NCBI RefSeq assembly: GCF_015356825.1
Contig: NZ_JAACYW010000109.1
Location: 1-33,272, forward strand
DNA: 33,272 nucleotides
Origin: Catenulispora rubra
GTDB lineage: Bacteria > Actinomycetota > Actinomycetes > Streptomycetales > Catenulisporaceae
Direction of reading: 5' to 3'
How positions within the stretch are numbered: position 1 is the first letter of the stretch; the number at the start of each line of letters is the position of its first letter. This document shows, in pieces, positions 23,105 through 32,981 of the stretch. The translations under genes and the position numbers were made by a program. The notes below the pieces were generated by a model. It saw only the letters and a list, made by a program, of their open reading frames with translations, was not told where the DNA came from and ran no database searches.

Positions 23105-25153
23105 TCAGCCGGGGCTCGACGAGGTCTGCGTCGACGGTGAGCTCGACGGTGTCGTCGACGCCTGCGACGTGCCGCCCGTCGAGGTCGGCGGGCCGGGCTG
23201 GCTGGAGCTCGTGGTGGACGCCGGGCCGGTCGGCTGACCGGTCCGGGAGCCGGTGGTCGTCGGGTCGGCCGAAGGCGTCGACGTCCCGTACACCGACGAG
23301 TGGGTGTACGACGGGTACGTCGAGTACGTGTGGTGCGGATAGCCGGTGTGCCCGTACAGGCTGGTCGACGTGGGCACCGGCTCGGTCGGCGGCACCAGGT
23401 CGTCGGTCCCGCTGGTGGCGGTGGGCTGATCGGTCTGCTGCGCCGGGCCCGACGCCGGGCCGCCGCCGTCGGGGGACTTCCCGGACGAGCTCATCGCGAG
23501 CGCCACGGAGAGCCCCAGCAGGGCCGGCACGGCGACCGCCGCGGTGATGAGTGCCTTGCGCCGCGTGTCCGGCCGCAGACCCCCGCTACGGCCGCCGAAG
23601 CCGGTCGACGCGCTCTGATAGGAGTCGGCCCCGCGACGGCGCACCGGGGGCTCCTCGGCGGCGCGGCGTGAGTGGCTGGCATGACTGGCGTTACCCGCAT
23701 GACCCGCGTGCCGGCCGCCGGAGTCGGTCATGGAGGTCGGGAGTTCGTCGTAGACCCGGGTGCCGTCCGGAAAGTCGGCGGCATGGCCGCGACGCCCTCC
23801 GGAGTCCGGCATCGGGGCTATTCGCTCGTCGTAGACGCGGGTGCCGTCGAAGTCGGCCGCGTGGCCGCCGCGGCCCCCGGAGTCCGGCATCAGCGCCGTG
23901 CGCTCGTCGTAGAGGCGGGTGGCGTCCGGCGGCAGCGCGTCGCCGGAAGGCATCGCGTTGAGTTGTGCGGTGTCCTCCAGCGCGCTGGCGGGGTTGTACG
24001 AGGCGGGATATTCGCTCTCGTACTCGCCCCGGCCGTACCGGGTCCCGAAGCCGGACGCGGCGCTCTCCCCGAACGCCGCGTCGCGACCGTACCGGCCCCC
24101 GGAACCGGTCTCGCCGTACAACCCGTCGCCGTAGGCCGCGGCGGCGGCAGCACCCCCGGCTGCCGCGTAACCGCCGCCCTCGGCCGCGGGCCGCCGGCGA
24201 CGGCGCCCGCCGGAGTCGGTCAGTGTGTCCTCGTAGCCGCTCGGGATGCCGGTGTAGCCGCCGTAGCTGCCCGTCAGGCCCGGTTCGTCGGCCAGGTCCT
24301 CGCCGACCTCGACCGGGCCGGCCAGCACGTGCCGCACCGCCTCGGCCATCTCGGCGCCGTCGGCCCAGCGGTTCGTCGGGTCCTTCTCCAGTGCGTGCCA
24401 CAGCACCTCGGCGGCGGGGGTGGCGACGTAGTCCGGAAGCGGAGGAGGCGGCTCGTGCATGTGCATGTACATGACCGCTGCGGTGCTGCCGGCCTGAAAG
24501 GGCTGGCGGCCGGACAGCAGCTCGTAGCCGAGGATGCCGACCGCGTAGACGTCGGCCGCCGGGGTCGGGGTCTCGGCGTGGAAGAGCTCGGGCGCCAGGT
24601 ACGGGACGGTGCCCATCAGGGCGTCGGCGGCGGTCAGGCCCAGCGACTCCGGGGAGCGCGCGATGCCGAAGTCGGCCAGCACCACGCCGCCGGAGGTGAG
24701 CATCACGTTCGCGGGCTTCACGTCCCGGTGCACCACGCCGGTGCGGTGCACGGCGCCCAGCGCGTCCAGCAGCGAGGCCAGCACCTTCATCGCGAACCGC
24801 GGCTCCAGCGCGCCGGTGCGGGCCAGGACCCGGTCCAGCGACTCGCCCTCGATGAACTCCATCACCAGGAACGCGGCGCCGGGCGTGTCGGGGTCCGTGG
24901 CGTCGGTGTAGCCGTAGTCGTAGACGCGGACGATGCCGGGATGGTCCATCATCGCCATCACCCGGGCCTCGGCCACGAAGCGCGCGCGGAACGTCGGCGT
25001 GTCCAGCAAGGCCGGCAACACGATCTTCACCGCGACGGTACGGCCCAGCACGAGATCGCGGCCCCGCCACACCTCGCCCATCGAGCCGCCGCCGATGCGG
25101 TCGATCAGCTCGTACCGGTCGTTCAGCACCTCGCCCGGTCTAGGTCCTGCCAT
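23105..25153 (-). CDS. Membrane Ser/Thr protein kinase (PknB-like kinase domain, no PASTA repeats)
   Basis: The 682-residue protein has a kinase domain at about residues 10-275: Gly loop IGGGSMGEVWRG, catalytic Lys K43 (VAVKI), HRDVKPANV with D144, DFG at 161-163 and VPYLAPE. A long low-complexity juxtamembrane linker follows (about 290-530). It contains three repeats built on TRxYDE, MPDSGG and HAADF elements. One membrane helix (about 540-560) and an outer Ser/Thr/Pro/Gly-rich tail of about 110 residues complete the protein. No PASTA or other sensor domain is seen. ATG 25153 has a GGGGGA Shine-Dalgarno; an upstream in-frame start is less likely. Confidence 0.93.
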   Translation of the reverse strand: MAGPRPGEVLNDRYELIDRIGGGSMGEVWRGRDLVLGRTVAVKIVLPALLDTPTFRARFVAEARVMAMMDHPGIVRVYDYGYTDATDPDTPGAAFLVMEFIEGESLDRVLARTGALEPRFAMKVLASLLDALGAVHRTGVVHRDVKPANVMLTSGGVVLADFGIARSPESLGLTAADALMGTVPYLAPELFHAETPTPAADVYAVGILGYELLSGRQPFQAGSTAAVMYMHMHEPPPPLPDYVATPAAEVLWHALEKDPTNRWADGAEMAEAVRHVLAGPVEVGEDLADEPGLTGSYGGYTGIPSGYEDTLTDSGGRRRRRPAAEGGGYAAAGGAAAAAAYGDGLYGETGSGGRYGRDAAFGESAASGFGTRYGRGEYESEYPASYNPASALEDTAQLNAMPSGDALPPDATRLYDERTALMPDSGGRGGHAADFDGTRVYDERIAPMPDSGGRRGHAADFPDGTRVYDELPTSMTDSGGRHAGHAGNASHASHSRRAAEEPPVRRRGADSYQSASTGFGGRSGGLRPDTRRKALITAAVAVPALLGLSVALAMSSSGKSPDGGGPASGPAQQTDQPTATSGTDDLVPPTEPVPTSTSLYGHTGYPHHTYSTYPSYTHSSVYGTSTPSADPTTTGSRTGQPTGPASTTSSSQPGPPTSTGGTSQASTTPSSSPSTQTSSSPG

Positions 25154-25261
25154 CGGTCCCCCCTGCTGCTGTTTGTCGCGCCCCCTTTCCCCAAGAATAA
25201 GACGCTTGAACATCGGGGTCGGTTGCCGATGTGCTCGATCATGCCAGGATCGTGCTCGACT

Positions 25262-26115
25262 TCACGCCGAAACCGATCGGTATTTGCGCACCGACAAGGG
25301 GACGAACACCATCAGAATCAACAACGACCAGAACAGCGACACCCAGGGGGCGTGCGCGATCGGCCACGGCATCTTCACGGTCGGCTCATAACCATCGGGG
25401 TTTCCCCACAGTGATCGCAACGCCTGGACGGTGGCTGAGACCGGGTTCCAGTCCGCGACGTCCTGCAGCCAGTGCGGCGAGATCTTGCGCGAGGGGACGA
25501 AGGCGTTGGACAGGAAGGTCAGCGGGAAGATCCAGATGAAGCCGATGGTGTTCGCGGCCTCGGGGGTGCGCACCGAGAGCCCGATCGTGGCACCGATCCA
25601 GCTCATCGCGTAGGCGAACAGCATCAGCAGCAGGAATCCGGCGAGCGCCTTGAGGATTCCGTCGTGGATGCGCCAGCCCACGGCCAATCCGCAGGCCGCC
25701 ATCACCAGGAGCACGAACAGGTTCTGCAGCCAGTCGGCGGTGGTGCGGCCGGCCAGCACCGCCGAGCGCGAGATCGGCAGCGAGCGGAACCGGTCGATCA
25801 GGCCCTTGTGCAGGTCGTCGGCCAGGCCCACGGAGGTGGTCGCGGCGGTGAAGGCCAGCGTCTGCACGAAGATGCCGGGGAGCAGGAACTCGCGGTAGGC
25901 GGTCGTGCCGCCGGCGCCGGGGACCGGGATCGCGCCGCCGAAGACGAAGGCGAACAGCAGCACGAACATGATCGGCTGGATCGAGGAGAAGACGACCATC
26001 TCCGGGATGCGGGTCATCCGGCGCAGGTTGCGCAGGGTGACGACCCAGGCGTCGTGCAGCGTCATGAGCAGGCCGTTCCCGGCGAGCGGGACCGGGGGCG
26101 CCAGACTGTCCGAAC

Positions 26116-26119
<4 letters not shown>
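25262..26119 (-). CDS. ABC-2 type permease (DrrB-like)
   Basis: The 285-residue protein has about six membrane segments and the ABC-2 family features: an N-terminal cytoplasmic helix (WVVTLRNLRRMTRIPE), FSSIQPIMFVLLFAFVFGG, a DLHKGLIDRFRSLPISR coupling segment and FIWIFPLTFLSNAFVP. These are typical of DrrB-like exporters of drugs or lipids. It starts by ATGA overlap with the ATPase stop, so it is the permease partner. The substrate is not apparent and no biosynthetic cluster adjoins. Confidence 0.94.
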
Positions 26120-27210
<1,091 letters not shown>

Positions 27211-27378
27211 AGGAACGACCGTAGAGGAGGGGTCCGACAGCAGGTGTTCGGATGTTCACGGTTGGTGGGCCGAATGGATGAATTCCGGGTGCCTCAGAGT
27301 GCGAACAGGCATGCGCCACTCTCCGTTTCGCCGCGGTCATGGCGACGACGGCGTTTCCCGGAGGGATTCCAGACCACG

Positions 27379-27840
27379 ATGCGCAGCTTCCAGCGGGCCT
27401 TCCTGCTCGCCACGTCGGTGGCCGCCGCCGCGGCGGCCGTCGGCACCGCGCCCGAGGCCCGGGCCGCGACGCCGCAGACCGGCCAGGCGCCGATCTCCTC
27501 GTGCGGCAAGGCCGTCGACACCGCCAGCGTCTACCTGTCCGGCCACATGATGCCCGACCCGCCCGGCAGCTCGAACTTCGAGCAGGACAACCGAGGCCTG
27601 TTCGGCCTCGCCTCCGGCACCGCCTACGCCGACGCCCTCACCGGCGGCGCCGCGATGGCTGTCGAGCACGCGCCGATCCTGCTCACCACACGGGACATCT
27701 TCCCCGCGGAGACCGCGAGATTCGTCGCCAACTGGACCACTCAGCCCGCGCCGAGCACCTTCGACGCGGACGTCTTCGGCGGCCCGGCCGCGATCGCGCA
27801 GAGCCTCCAGGACGCCCTGAGCGCCAAGATCCGCCCCTGA
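27379..27840 (+). CDS. Small secreted protein with a single CWB2-like repeat
   Basis: The 153-residue precursor has a signal peptide (MRSFQRAFLLATS, an Ala-rich core and a likely cleavage near ARA-ATP, residue 29-30). The mature part has GTAYADALTGGAAMAVEHAP, ILLTTRDIFPAETARFV and DVFGGPAAIAQSLQDAL. These match one cell-wall-binding type 2 repeat, which usually occurs in threes. One copy alone is unusual. Its Shine-Dalgarno is weak or distant (GGAGGG 13 nt away). It converges with ilvA. Confidence 0.75.
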   Translation: MRSFQRAFLLATSVAAAAAAVGTAPEARAATPQTGQAPISSCGKAVDTASVYLSGHMMPDPPGSSNFEQDNRGLFGLASGTAYADALTGGAAMAVEHAPILLTTRDIFPAETARFVANWTTQPAPSTFDADVFGGPAAIAQSLQDALSAKIRP

Positions 27841-27846
27841 CACCCG

Positions 27847-27886
27847 CAGTGGGCCCCGGCCGGATCCGTTCCGACGGGGCCTACTG
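27847..27886. terminator. Bidirectional terminator between the CWB2-like gene and ilvA
   Basis: CAGTGGGCCCCG and CGGGGCCTACTG form a 12-bp stem with one G-U wobble around a 16-nt loop. TCTTGTCC follows on the plus strand. It starts 7 bp after one stop codon and ends 12 bp before the other. Confidence 0.75.
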
Positions 27887-27898
27887 TCTTGTCCACTC

Positions 27899-29119
27899 TC
27901 AGAAAGAAGTCGGCTCCGGCTGATACCCCGCCGCCCGCAGCCGCGAGATCAGCGTCTCGGCGTGCGCGATCCCCCGCGTCTCCAGTTGCAGCGCCACCTC
28001 GACCTCGCCGAAGGCCAGCGACGGCCGGGTCCACAGGTGCTCGATGTCCATCACGTTCGCGTCCGCCTCGCCGAGTTCGCTCAGCAGCTTCGCCAGGGCG
28101 CCGGGGCGGTCCGGGATGCGCAGCCGCAGGGCCAGGAAGCGGCCGGCGGAGACCAGGCCGTGCCGGATCATGCGCATCATCAGCAGCGGGTCGATGTTGC
28201 CGCCGGAGAGCAGGGCGACCACCGGGGCGTCGAAGGCGCGGGCGTCGTCCATGACCGCCGCGACCGCCGCGGCGCCGGCCGGCTCGACCACGAGCTTGGC
28301 CCGCTCCAGCAGGGCCAGCATGGCCTTGGACAGCGACTCCTCGGAGACCACGCGGATCTCGTCCACCAGCCGGGTGATGAGGTCGAACGGCAGGTCGCCG
28401 GGCTGCCCGACGGCGATCCCGTCGGCCATCGTCGCCATCCCGGCCAGCTGCACCGGCTTCCCGGCCGCCATCGAGGGCGGGTACGCCGCGGCCCCGGCCG
28501 CCTGCACGCCGATCACCCGCACGTCCGGCCGCACCGCCTTCACCGCCGCGGCCAACCCGGCCAGCAGCCCGCCGCCGCCGACCGAGACCACGATCGTGCG
28601 CACCTCCGGGCACTGCTCCAGGATCTCCAGCCCGACCGTGCCCTGCCCGGCGATCACGTCGGGGTGGTCGAAGGGGTGGATGAAGGTGGCGCCGGTGTCG
28701 GTGGCGAAGGCCCGCGCCGCGATCAGCGCCTCGTCCACGGTGTGCCCGGCGAAGCGCACGTGCGCGCCGTAGGCCTCGGTCGCGGCCACCTTCGGCAGCG
28801 GCGCGCCCTCGGGCATGAACACCGTCGACTTGCTCTCCAGCAGCGACGCCGCCAGCGCCACGCCCTGCGCGTGGTTGCCGGCGCTGGCCGCGACCACGCC
28901 GTTGGCCCGCTCGGCCGGCGTCAGGTTGGCGATCCGCACGTACGCGCCGCGGATCTTGAACGACCCGGTCCGCTGCAGGTTCTCGCACTTGAAGCGGACC
29001 TGCCCGCCGACCCGCTCGGAGATGCTCCGGGAGCCCTCCAGCGGGGTCCGCCGAGCCACGCCTTCCAGCAGGTCACGGGCCCGCTCGACGTCTTCCAGGG
29101 TCACAGTCGCCGTTGACAT
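27899..29119 (-). CDS. ilvA: Threonine ammonia-lyase (threonine dehydratase) with C-terminal ACT domain
   Basis: The 406-residue PLP enzyme converts threonine to 2-oxobutanoate and ammonia, the first step toward isoleucine or in threonine breakdown. K55 in RTGSFKIRGAY is the PLP lysine. SAGNHAQGVA and the glycine loop SVGGGGLLAGLA bind substrate and phosphate. A single ACT-like domain lies at about residues 325-400 (IPDRPGALAKLLSELGEADANV). That length and domain plan match the short form often found near greA/mca in actinomycetes. It is divergent from the marR-type operon. Confidence 0.94.
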   Translation of the reverse strand: MSTATVTLEDVERARDLLEGVARRTPLEGSRSISERVGGQVRFKCENLQRTGSFKIRGAYVRIANLTPAERANGVVAASAGNHAQGVALAASLLESKSTVFMPEGAPLPKVAATEAYGAHVRFAGHTVDEALIAARAFATDTGATFIHPFDHPDVIAGQGTVGLEILEQCPEVRTIVVSVGGGGLLAGLAAAVKAVRPDVRVIGVQAAGAAAYPPSMAAGKPVQLAGMATMADGIAVGQPGDLPFDLITRLVDEIRVVSEESLSKAMLALLERAKLVVEPAGAAAVAAVMDDARAFDAPVVALLSGGNIDPLLMMRMIRHGLVSAGRFLALRLRIPDRPGALAKLLSELGEADANVMDIEHLWTRPSLAFGEVEVALQLETRGIAHAETLISRLRAAGYQPEPTSF

Positions 29120-29172
29120 GATCCCAGTCTGGCAGGTCCGGCGGCGGCACCACGAGCCCTCCTCCAAACTAC

Positions 29173-29218
29173 TTGCATGGCGCATGCATCCAGGTATATG
29201 CTTGCAGCAACCAAGCAT
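29173..29218 (+). promoter_or_regulatory. Promoter and two palindromic operators for the MarR-MFS operon
   Basis: TTGCAT (29173-29178) and TATATG (29195-29200), 16 bp apart, form a good promoter. TGCATG-GCG-CATGCA (29174-29188) is a perfect palindrome over the -35. ATGCTTG and CAAGCAT (29198-29204 and 29212-29218) flank a 7-bp centre starting within the -10. Binding of the encoded MarR protein at either would block transcription. Confidence 0.65.
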
Positions 29219-29239
29219 CTGTAGGAGACGAGAAGACCG

Positions 29240-29728
29240 ATGAGCGGCGAGCCTCTGACCGACGAGGAGTACAGCGAGCTCGGCAAGACGATGGGCATGC
29301 TCTTCCAGCGCATCATGCGGGCCCGCAAGGAGCCCGAGGGCGGCCAGGTCGCCGCGCTGGGGATGCTGGCCAAGTGCGGGCCGGTCCGGTCCAGCGACCT
29401 GGCCAAGAACCTCTTCCTGGACCAGTCCACGGTCTCCCGCCACGTCGCCCACCTGGAGGCGGACGGCCTGGTCGAGAAGGTCGCCGACGCCTCCGACGGC
29501 CGCGCCACCCAGCTGCACGTGACCGAGCTCGGCCACAAGCACATCCAGGACTTCTGGCAGAAGCGCATCGACGCCATGCGTGAGGGATTCGACCACTGGG
29601 ATCCGGCGGACCTGCGGACCCTGACACAGCTGATGACCCGCTATGTCGAGGACTTCAGCACCATCATCGCCAAAACCCAAGATGCGAAGAACGGCCCCAC
29701 AACGGAAGACGGAACCGCCAATGAGTGA
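29240..29728 (+). CDS. MarR-family transcriptional regulator
   Basis: The 162-residue regulator has the MarR winged helix-turn-helix at about residues 35-105 (GPVRSSDLAKNLFLDQSTVSRHVAHLEADGLVEKVADASDGRATQ in segments), including the D-GR wing. Helical dimerisation ends flank it. MarR proteins commonly repress a neighbouring exporter until a phenolic or drug ligand releases them. The start is ATG 29240 with AGGAG 12 nt upstream. It overlaps the MFS gene by 8 bp, so the pair is one operon behind the palindromic promoter. Confidence 0.94.
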   Translation: MSGEPLTDEEYSELGKTMGMLFQRIMRARKEPEGGQVAALGMLAKCGPVRSSDLAKNLFLDQSTVSRHVAHLEADGLVEKVADASDGRATQLHVTELGHKHIQDFWQKRIDAMREGFDHWDPADLRTLTQLMTRYVEDFSTIIAKTQDAKNGPTTEDGTANE

Positions 29729-31433
29729 GACCACCGAAATCCCCGAAAAGATAGCGAGCCCTCAGGCGCCACAGGTCGCCGAGGGCTCCACCATGAGCCA
29801 CAAGCAGATCCTGGTGGTCTTCGGCTCGCTGATGCTGGGCCTGCTGCTGGCCTCGCTGGACAACACCATCGTCAGCACCGCGATCCGCACCATCATCGGC
29901 GACATCGGCGGCCAGAACGGCCTGGCGCGCATGCCGTGGGTGACCACCGCCTACGTGCTGGCCTCCACCGCCGCCACCCCGATCTACGGCAAGCTCTCCG
30001 ACCTGTTCGGCCGCAAGCCGCTATACATGACGGCGATCGCGCTGTTCCTGACCGGCTCGGCGCTGTCCGGCTTCTCGCAGAACCTGAACGAGCTGATCGC
30101 CTTCCGCGCGCTGCAGGGTCTGGGCGCCGGCGGCATCCTGGGGCTGACGTTCGCGATCGTCGGCGACGTGGTCCCGCCCCGCGAGCGCGGCAAGTACCAG
30201 GGCCTGTTCGGCGGCGTGTTCATGCTGGCGATGGTGGCCGGGCCGCTGCTCGGCGGCATCTTCACCGAGCACAGCTCGATCCTGGGCATCACCGGCTGGC
30301 GCTGGGTGTTCTACGTCAACCTGCCGATCGGCATCCTGTCGCTGTTCATCATCAGCGCGGTCCTGCACCTGCCCAAGCGCCGGGTGAAGGCGGCCATCGA
30401 CTACGTGGGCGCCGCACTCGTCGTGGCCGGCGTCGTGTGCCTGCTGCTGGCGGCGCAGATGGGCGGCCAGCAGTACGCGTGGGGCTCCCCGGTCATCATC
30501 GGCCTGGCGGTGGCCGGCGTCGTGGTGCTCGCGGCGTTCGTCATGTGGGAGATCCGCACGCCGGAGCCGATCCTGCCGATGCGCCTGTTCCGCGGCGACG
30601 TCTTCCGGGTCTCCAGCGTCATGGGCTTCCTCATCGGCATGGTGATGATGGGCGCGATGATGTACATCCCGTTCTACTTCCAGGTCGTGAACGGCGACAG
30701 CCCGACCAAGGCGGGCCTGCGGATGCTGCCGATGATGGTCGGCCTGCTGACCACCTCGATCAGCTCCGGCCGGATCATCAGCCGGACCGGGCGCTACCGG
30801 TTCTTCCCGATCGCCGGCATCGCGACGACCACCGTCGGCCTGGGGCTGATGACCACCATGGACGAGAACACCAACTTCGCGGTCGGCGCGCTGTTCATGT
30901 TCATCGTCGGCCTGGGCCTGGGCGCCACGATGCAGGTGCTGATCCTGGCGGTGCAGAACGCGGTCGACATGAAGGACATGGGTGTGGCGACCACGTCCAG
31001 CACCTTCTTCCGCTCGCTGGGCCAGACCTTCGGCGCGGCGATCATGGGCGCGATCCTCACCAACCAGCTGACCAGCCACCTGAAGTCCAACGCCGGTCCC
31101 GGCGCGGCCCTGGCGCCGGTGCGCGACCACGGCATGCAGATCCTGCAGAGCGAGGGCGCGATGTCCAAGCTGCCGCTGCCGGTGCAGCACGTGCTGATCC
31201 ACTCGTTCACGCAGGCGCTGTCCACGGTGTTCCTGGTCGGCGCGATCCTCAGCCTGATCGCGTGGTTCGCCAGCTGGTTCCTGAAGGAGCACAAGCTGCG
31301 CTCGATGTCCGTGGCGGACGCTCGCAAGGCGGCGGGTTCGGGTTCGGGTCCAGGTGCTGGTTCGGGTTCGGGATCGGGATCGGATTCGGGTACGGGTTCG
31401 TCCGACATGGAGGCTCCGGCCCTCGCACACTGA
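29721..31433 (+). CDS. MFS multidrug exporter (DHA2 family, 14 transmembrane segments)
   Basis: The 570-residue transporter has the DHA2/EmrB-QacA pattern: LASLDNTIVSTAIRTI in the first helix (motif D1), motif A GKLSDLFGRKPLY and motif C-like GGVFMLAMVAGPLLGG. About 14 hydrophobic segments are spread to residue 525. These proton-driven antiporters remove drugs and toxic metabolites. The cytoplasmic end is a Gly/Ser repeat of roughly 25 residues encoded by 6-bp GGTTCG-type units (about 31337-31402). The gene follows the MarR repressor with an 8-bp overlap. Confidence 0.95.
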   Translation: MSETTEIPEKIASPQAPQVAEGSTMSHKQILVVFGSLMLGLLLASLDNTIVSTAIRTIIGDIGGQNGLARMPWVTTAYVLASTAATPIYGKLSDLFGRKPLYMTAIALFLTGSALSGFSQNLNELIAFRALQGLGAGGILGLTFAIVGDVVPPRERGKYQGLFGGVFMLAMVAGPLLGGIFTEHSSILGITGWRWVFYVNLPIGILSLFIISAVLHLPKRRVKAAIDYVGAALVVAGVVCLLLAAQMGGQQYAWGSPVIIGLAVAGVVVLAAFVMWEIRTPEPILPMRLFRGDVFRVSSVMGFLIGMVMMGAMMYIPFYFQVVNGDSPTKAGLRMLPMMVGLLTTSISSGRIISRTGRYRFFPIAGIATTTVGLGLMTTMDENTNFAVGALFMFIVGLGLGATMQVLILAVQNAVDMKDMGVATTSSTFFRSLGQTFGAAIMGAILTNQLTSHLKSNAGPGAALAPVRDHGMQILQSEGAMSKLPLPVQHVLIHSFTQALSTVFLVGAILSLIAWFASWFLKEHKLRSMSVADARKAAGSGSGPGAGSGSGSGSDSGTGSSDMEAPALAH

Positions 31434-31479
31434 TCCCTTTTTTCGGACTCAGTATTTAGTGCGCACAACTAAGAACGCT

Positions 31480-31515
31480 GCGACCGCCGTCCTGGACATC
31501 CGGGGCGGCGGTCGC
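31480..31515. terminator. Hairpin terminator after the MFS gene
   Basis: GCGACCGCCG (31480-31489) and CGGCGGTCGC (31506-31515) form a perfect 10-bp stem with a 16-nt loop between convergent genes. A run of six T lies earlier, just after the MFS stop (31438-31443), without its own stem. The hairpin can act on both strands, but neither side has a long T tract. Confidence 0.65.
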
Positions 31516-31523
31516 GGTGTTCA

Positions 31524-31964
31524 TCACCTTCGATCCGGTACGCGGCCCTGGCGAAAGACGATCTGCAGGCCGTCGAGGTGCTCGGAGTCGCGATTGTTGC
31601 CGACCACCGACACGCACACCTCACGATCGCCGTCCGAGTCGCGGGCGACGGTGACCTCGATGTCGGGTCCGAGGAGGGCCAGGACGTCGCCGGGTCCGGC
31701 GACGGCGGCGACGGCCTCTTCCATCACCGACCGGTCGAGGGACAGGAACGCCTCGATGGCGGCGTGGAAGTCCTGGGGGCGTTCGTCCTCGTCGTAGCCC
31801 TCGACGAAGACCTCGGCCTCGGTTCCCAGGACGGAGACCGGGATCGGCTCGCTGACGTACTCGCCGCCGAATCCCTCGACGTGGCCGAGGCCCGGGATCT
31901 CGAAGGTCTTGGCCGTGTCCCGGGCGGATTCCGCCTTCTGCCGGTGCCGTTTCATGGGGGACAT
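31524..31964 (-). CDS. DUF6985-like small protein
   Basis: The 146-residue soluble protein has a basic start followed by FEIPGLGHVEGFGG and SEPIPVSVLGTEAEVFVEGYDEDERP. It then has a helical DFHAAIEAFLSLDRSVMEEAV segment and ends HLDGLQIVFRQGRVPDRR. The order and the closing GLQIVFR-type strand resemble DUF6985 proteins, a family often seen as orphan or immunity-like genes. The match is from memory and partial. No toxin gene is adjacent. ATG 31964 has AGGAG nearby; ATG 31955 is an alternative. Confidence 0.6.
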   Translation of the reverse strand: MSPMKRHRQKAESARDTAKTFEIPGLGHVEGFGGEYVSEPIPVSVLGTEAEVFVEGYDEDERPQDFHAAIEAFLSLDRSVMEEAVAAVAGPGDVLALLGPDIEVTVARDSDGDREVCVSVVGNNRDSEHLDGLQIVFRQGRVPDRR

Positions 31965-31990
31965 CGTCTCCTACCGGTCCCCCGCTGGTT

Positions 31991-32956
31991 TCAGTCGACC
32001 CGGTCCGCCGACCAGTACGTGTCGCCGCGCAGGATCAGCGCCGCCGCGCCGACCAGACCGGCGTCCTGCCCCAGATCGGCCGGGACCACCTTCAGGTTCT
32101 TGGTGAAGTCCAGCCGCGCGTGCCGGTACAGCGCGGAGCGCAGGGGCTCGAACAGCAGCTCGCCGGCCTGCACGATGCCGCCGCCGATCGTCACCAGCTC
32201 CAGGTCGCACATCGCCGCCGCACCGGCGATGGCGACGCCGAGCGCGGTGCCGGCGCGGGTGAAGGCGGCCTCGGCGATGCCGTCGCCGGCGCGCGCGTCA
32301 TCGGTGAGGTCCTTGCCGGTGTGGCTGTCCTGGCCCGCGCGCCAGCCCTGCGCCGCCGCCCACGCGGCCATGCGCGGCCCGCTCGCGACGGCCTCCAGGC
32401 AGCCGGTCCCGCCGCACGCGCAGGGCGTCTCCTGGTCGACGACGACGTGCCCGATGTGCCCGGCGTTGCCCTTGGCGCCGTCGATGAGGCGGTCGCCGAG
32501 GATCAGGCCGCCGCCGACCCCGGTCGAGACGACCATGCCGAGCATGTTCGCGGTGCCGCGCCCGGCGCCCTGCCAGTGCTCGGCGGCGGCCAGGCAGATG
32601 GCGTCGTTGTGCAGGCGCACGTCGCGCCGGAAGTCGGCCTCCAGCCGCCACCGCAACGGGAAACCGCGCCACCCGGGGATGTTCAGCGGCGACACCTCCC
32701 CGGCCGGCCACCGCATCGGTCCGCCGCAGCCGACGCCCACGGCGCGGAAGACGCTGCGCTCGTACGGAAGGTGGTCGACGGCGTCGAGCAGCGCGGCGTA
32801 GAGCGCCTCGCCGTCCGCCCCCGCCCCGGCGGGCGTCGGCGTCCGGAACGAGGCCAGCACCTCGCCGTGCTCGTCGACGGCGCCGACCGCCATCTTCGTC
32901 CCGCCGATGTCGATCGCCAGCACCGGGGCCCGCCCGGAGGTGTCAGTCACCGTCAT
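31991..32956 (-). CDS. ROK-family sugar kinase
   Basis: The 321-residue kinase has the phosphate-binding motif AIDIGGTKMAVG near the start, GCGGPMRWPAGEV and the second phosphate motif STGVGGGLILG. The ROK zinc motif CACGGTGCLEAVASG follows, with the upstream GHIGHVVVD histidine. There is no N-terminal helix-turn-helix, so it is a kinase rather than a NagC-type repressor. Likely substrates are glucose, ManNAc or a related sugar; none is fixed by context. ATG 32956 has AAGG at 8-nt spacing, better than GTG 32965. Confidence 0.93.
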   Translation of the reverse strand: MTVTDTSGRAPVLAIDIGGTKMAVGAVDEHGEVLASFRTPTPAGAGADGEALYAALLDAVDHLPYERSVFRAVGVGCGGPMRWPAGEVSPLNIPGWRGFPLRWRLEADFRRDVRLHNDAICLAAAEHWQGAGRGTANMLGMVVSTGVGGGLILGDRLIDGAKGNAGHIGHVVVDQETPCACGGTGCLEAVASGPRMAAWAAAQGWRAGQDSHTGKDLTDDARAGDGIAEAAFTRAGTALGVAIAGAAAMCDLELVTIGGGIVQAGELLFEPLRSALYRHARLDFTKNLKVVPADLGQDAGLVGAAALILRGDTYWSADRVD

Positions 32957-32981
32957 GGTGGACACCTTAGGCGGTTTTGTA

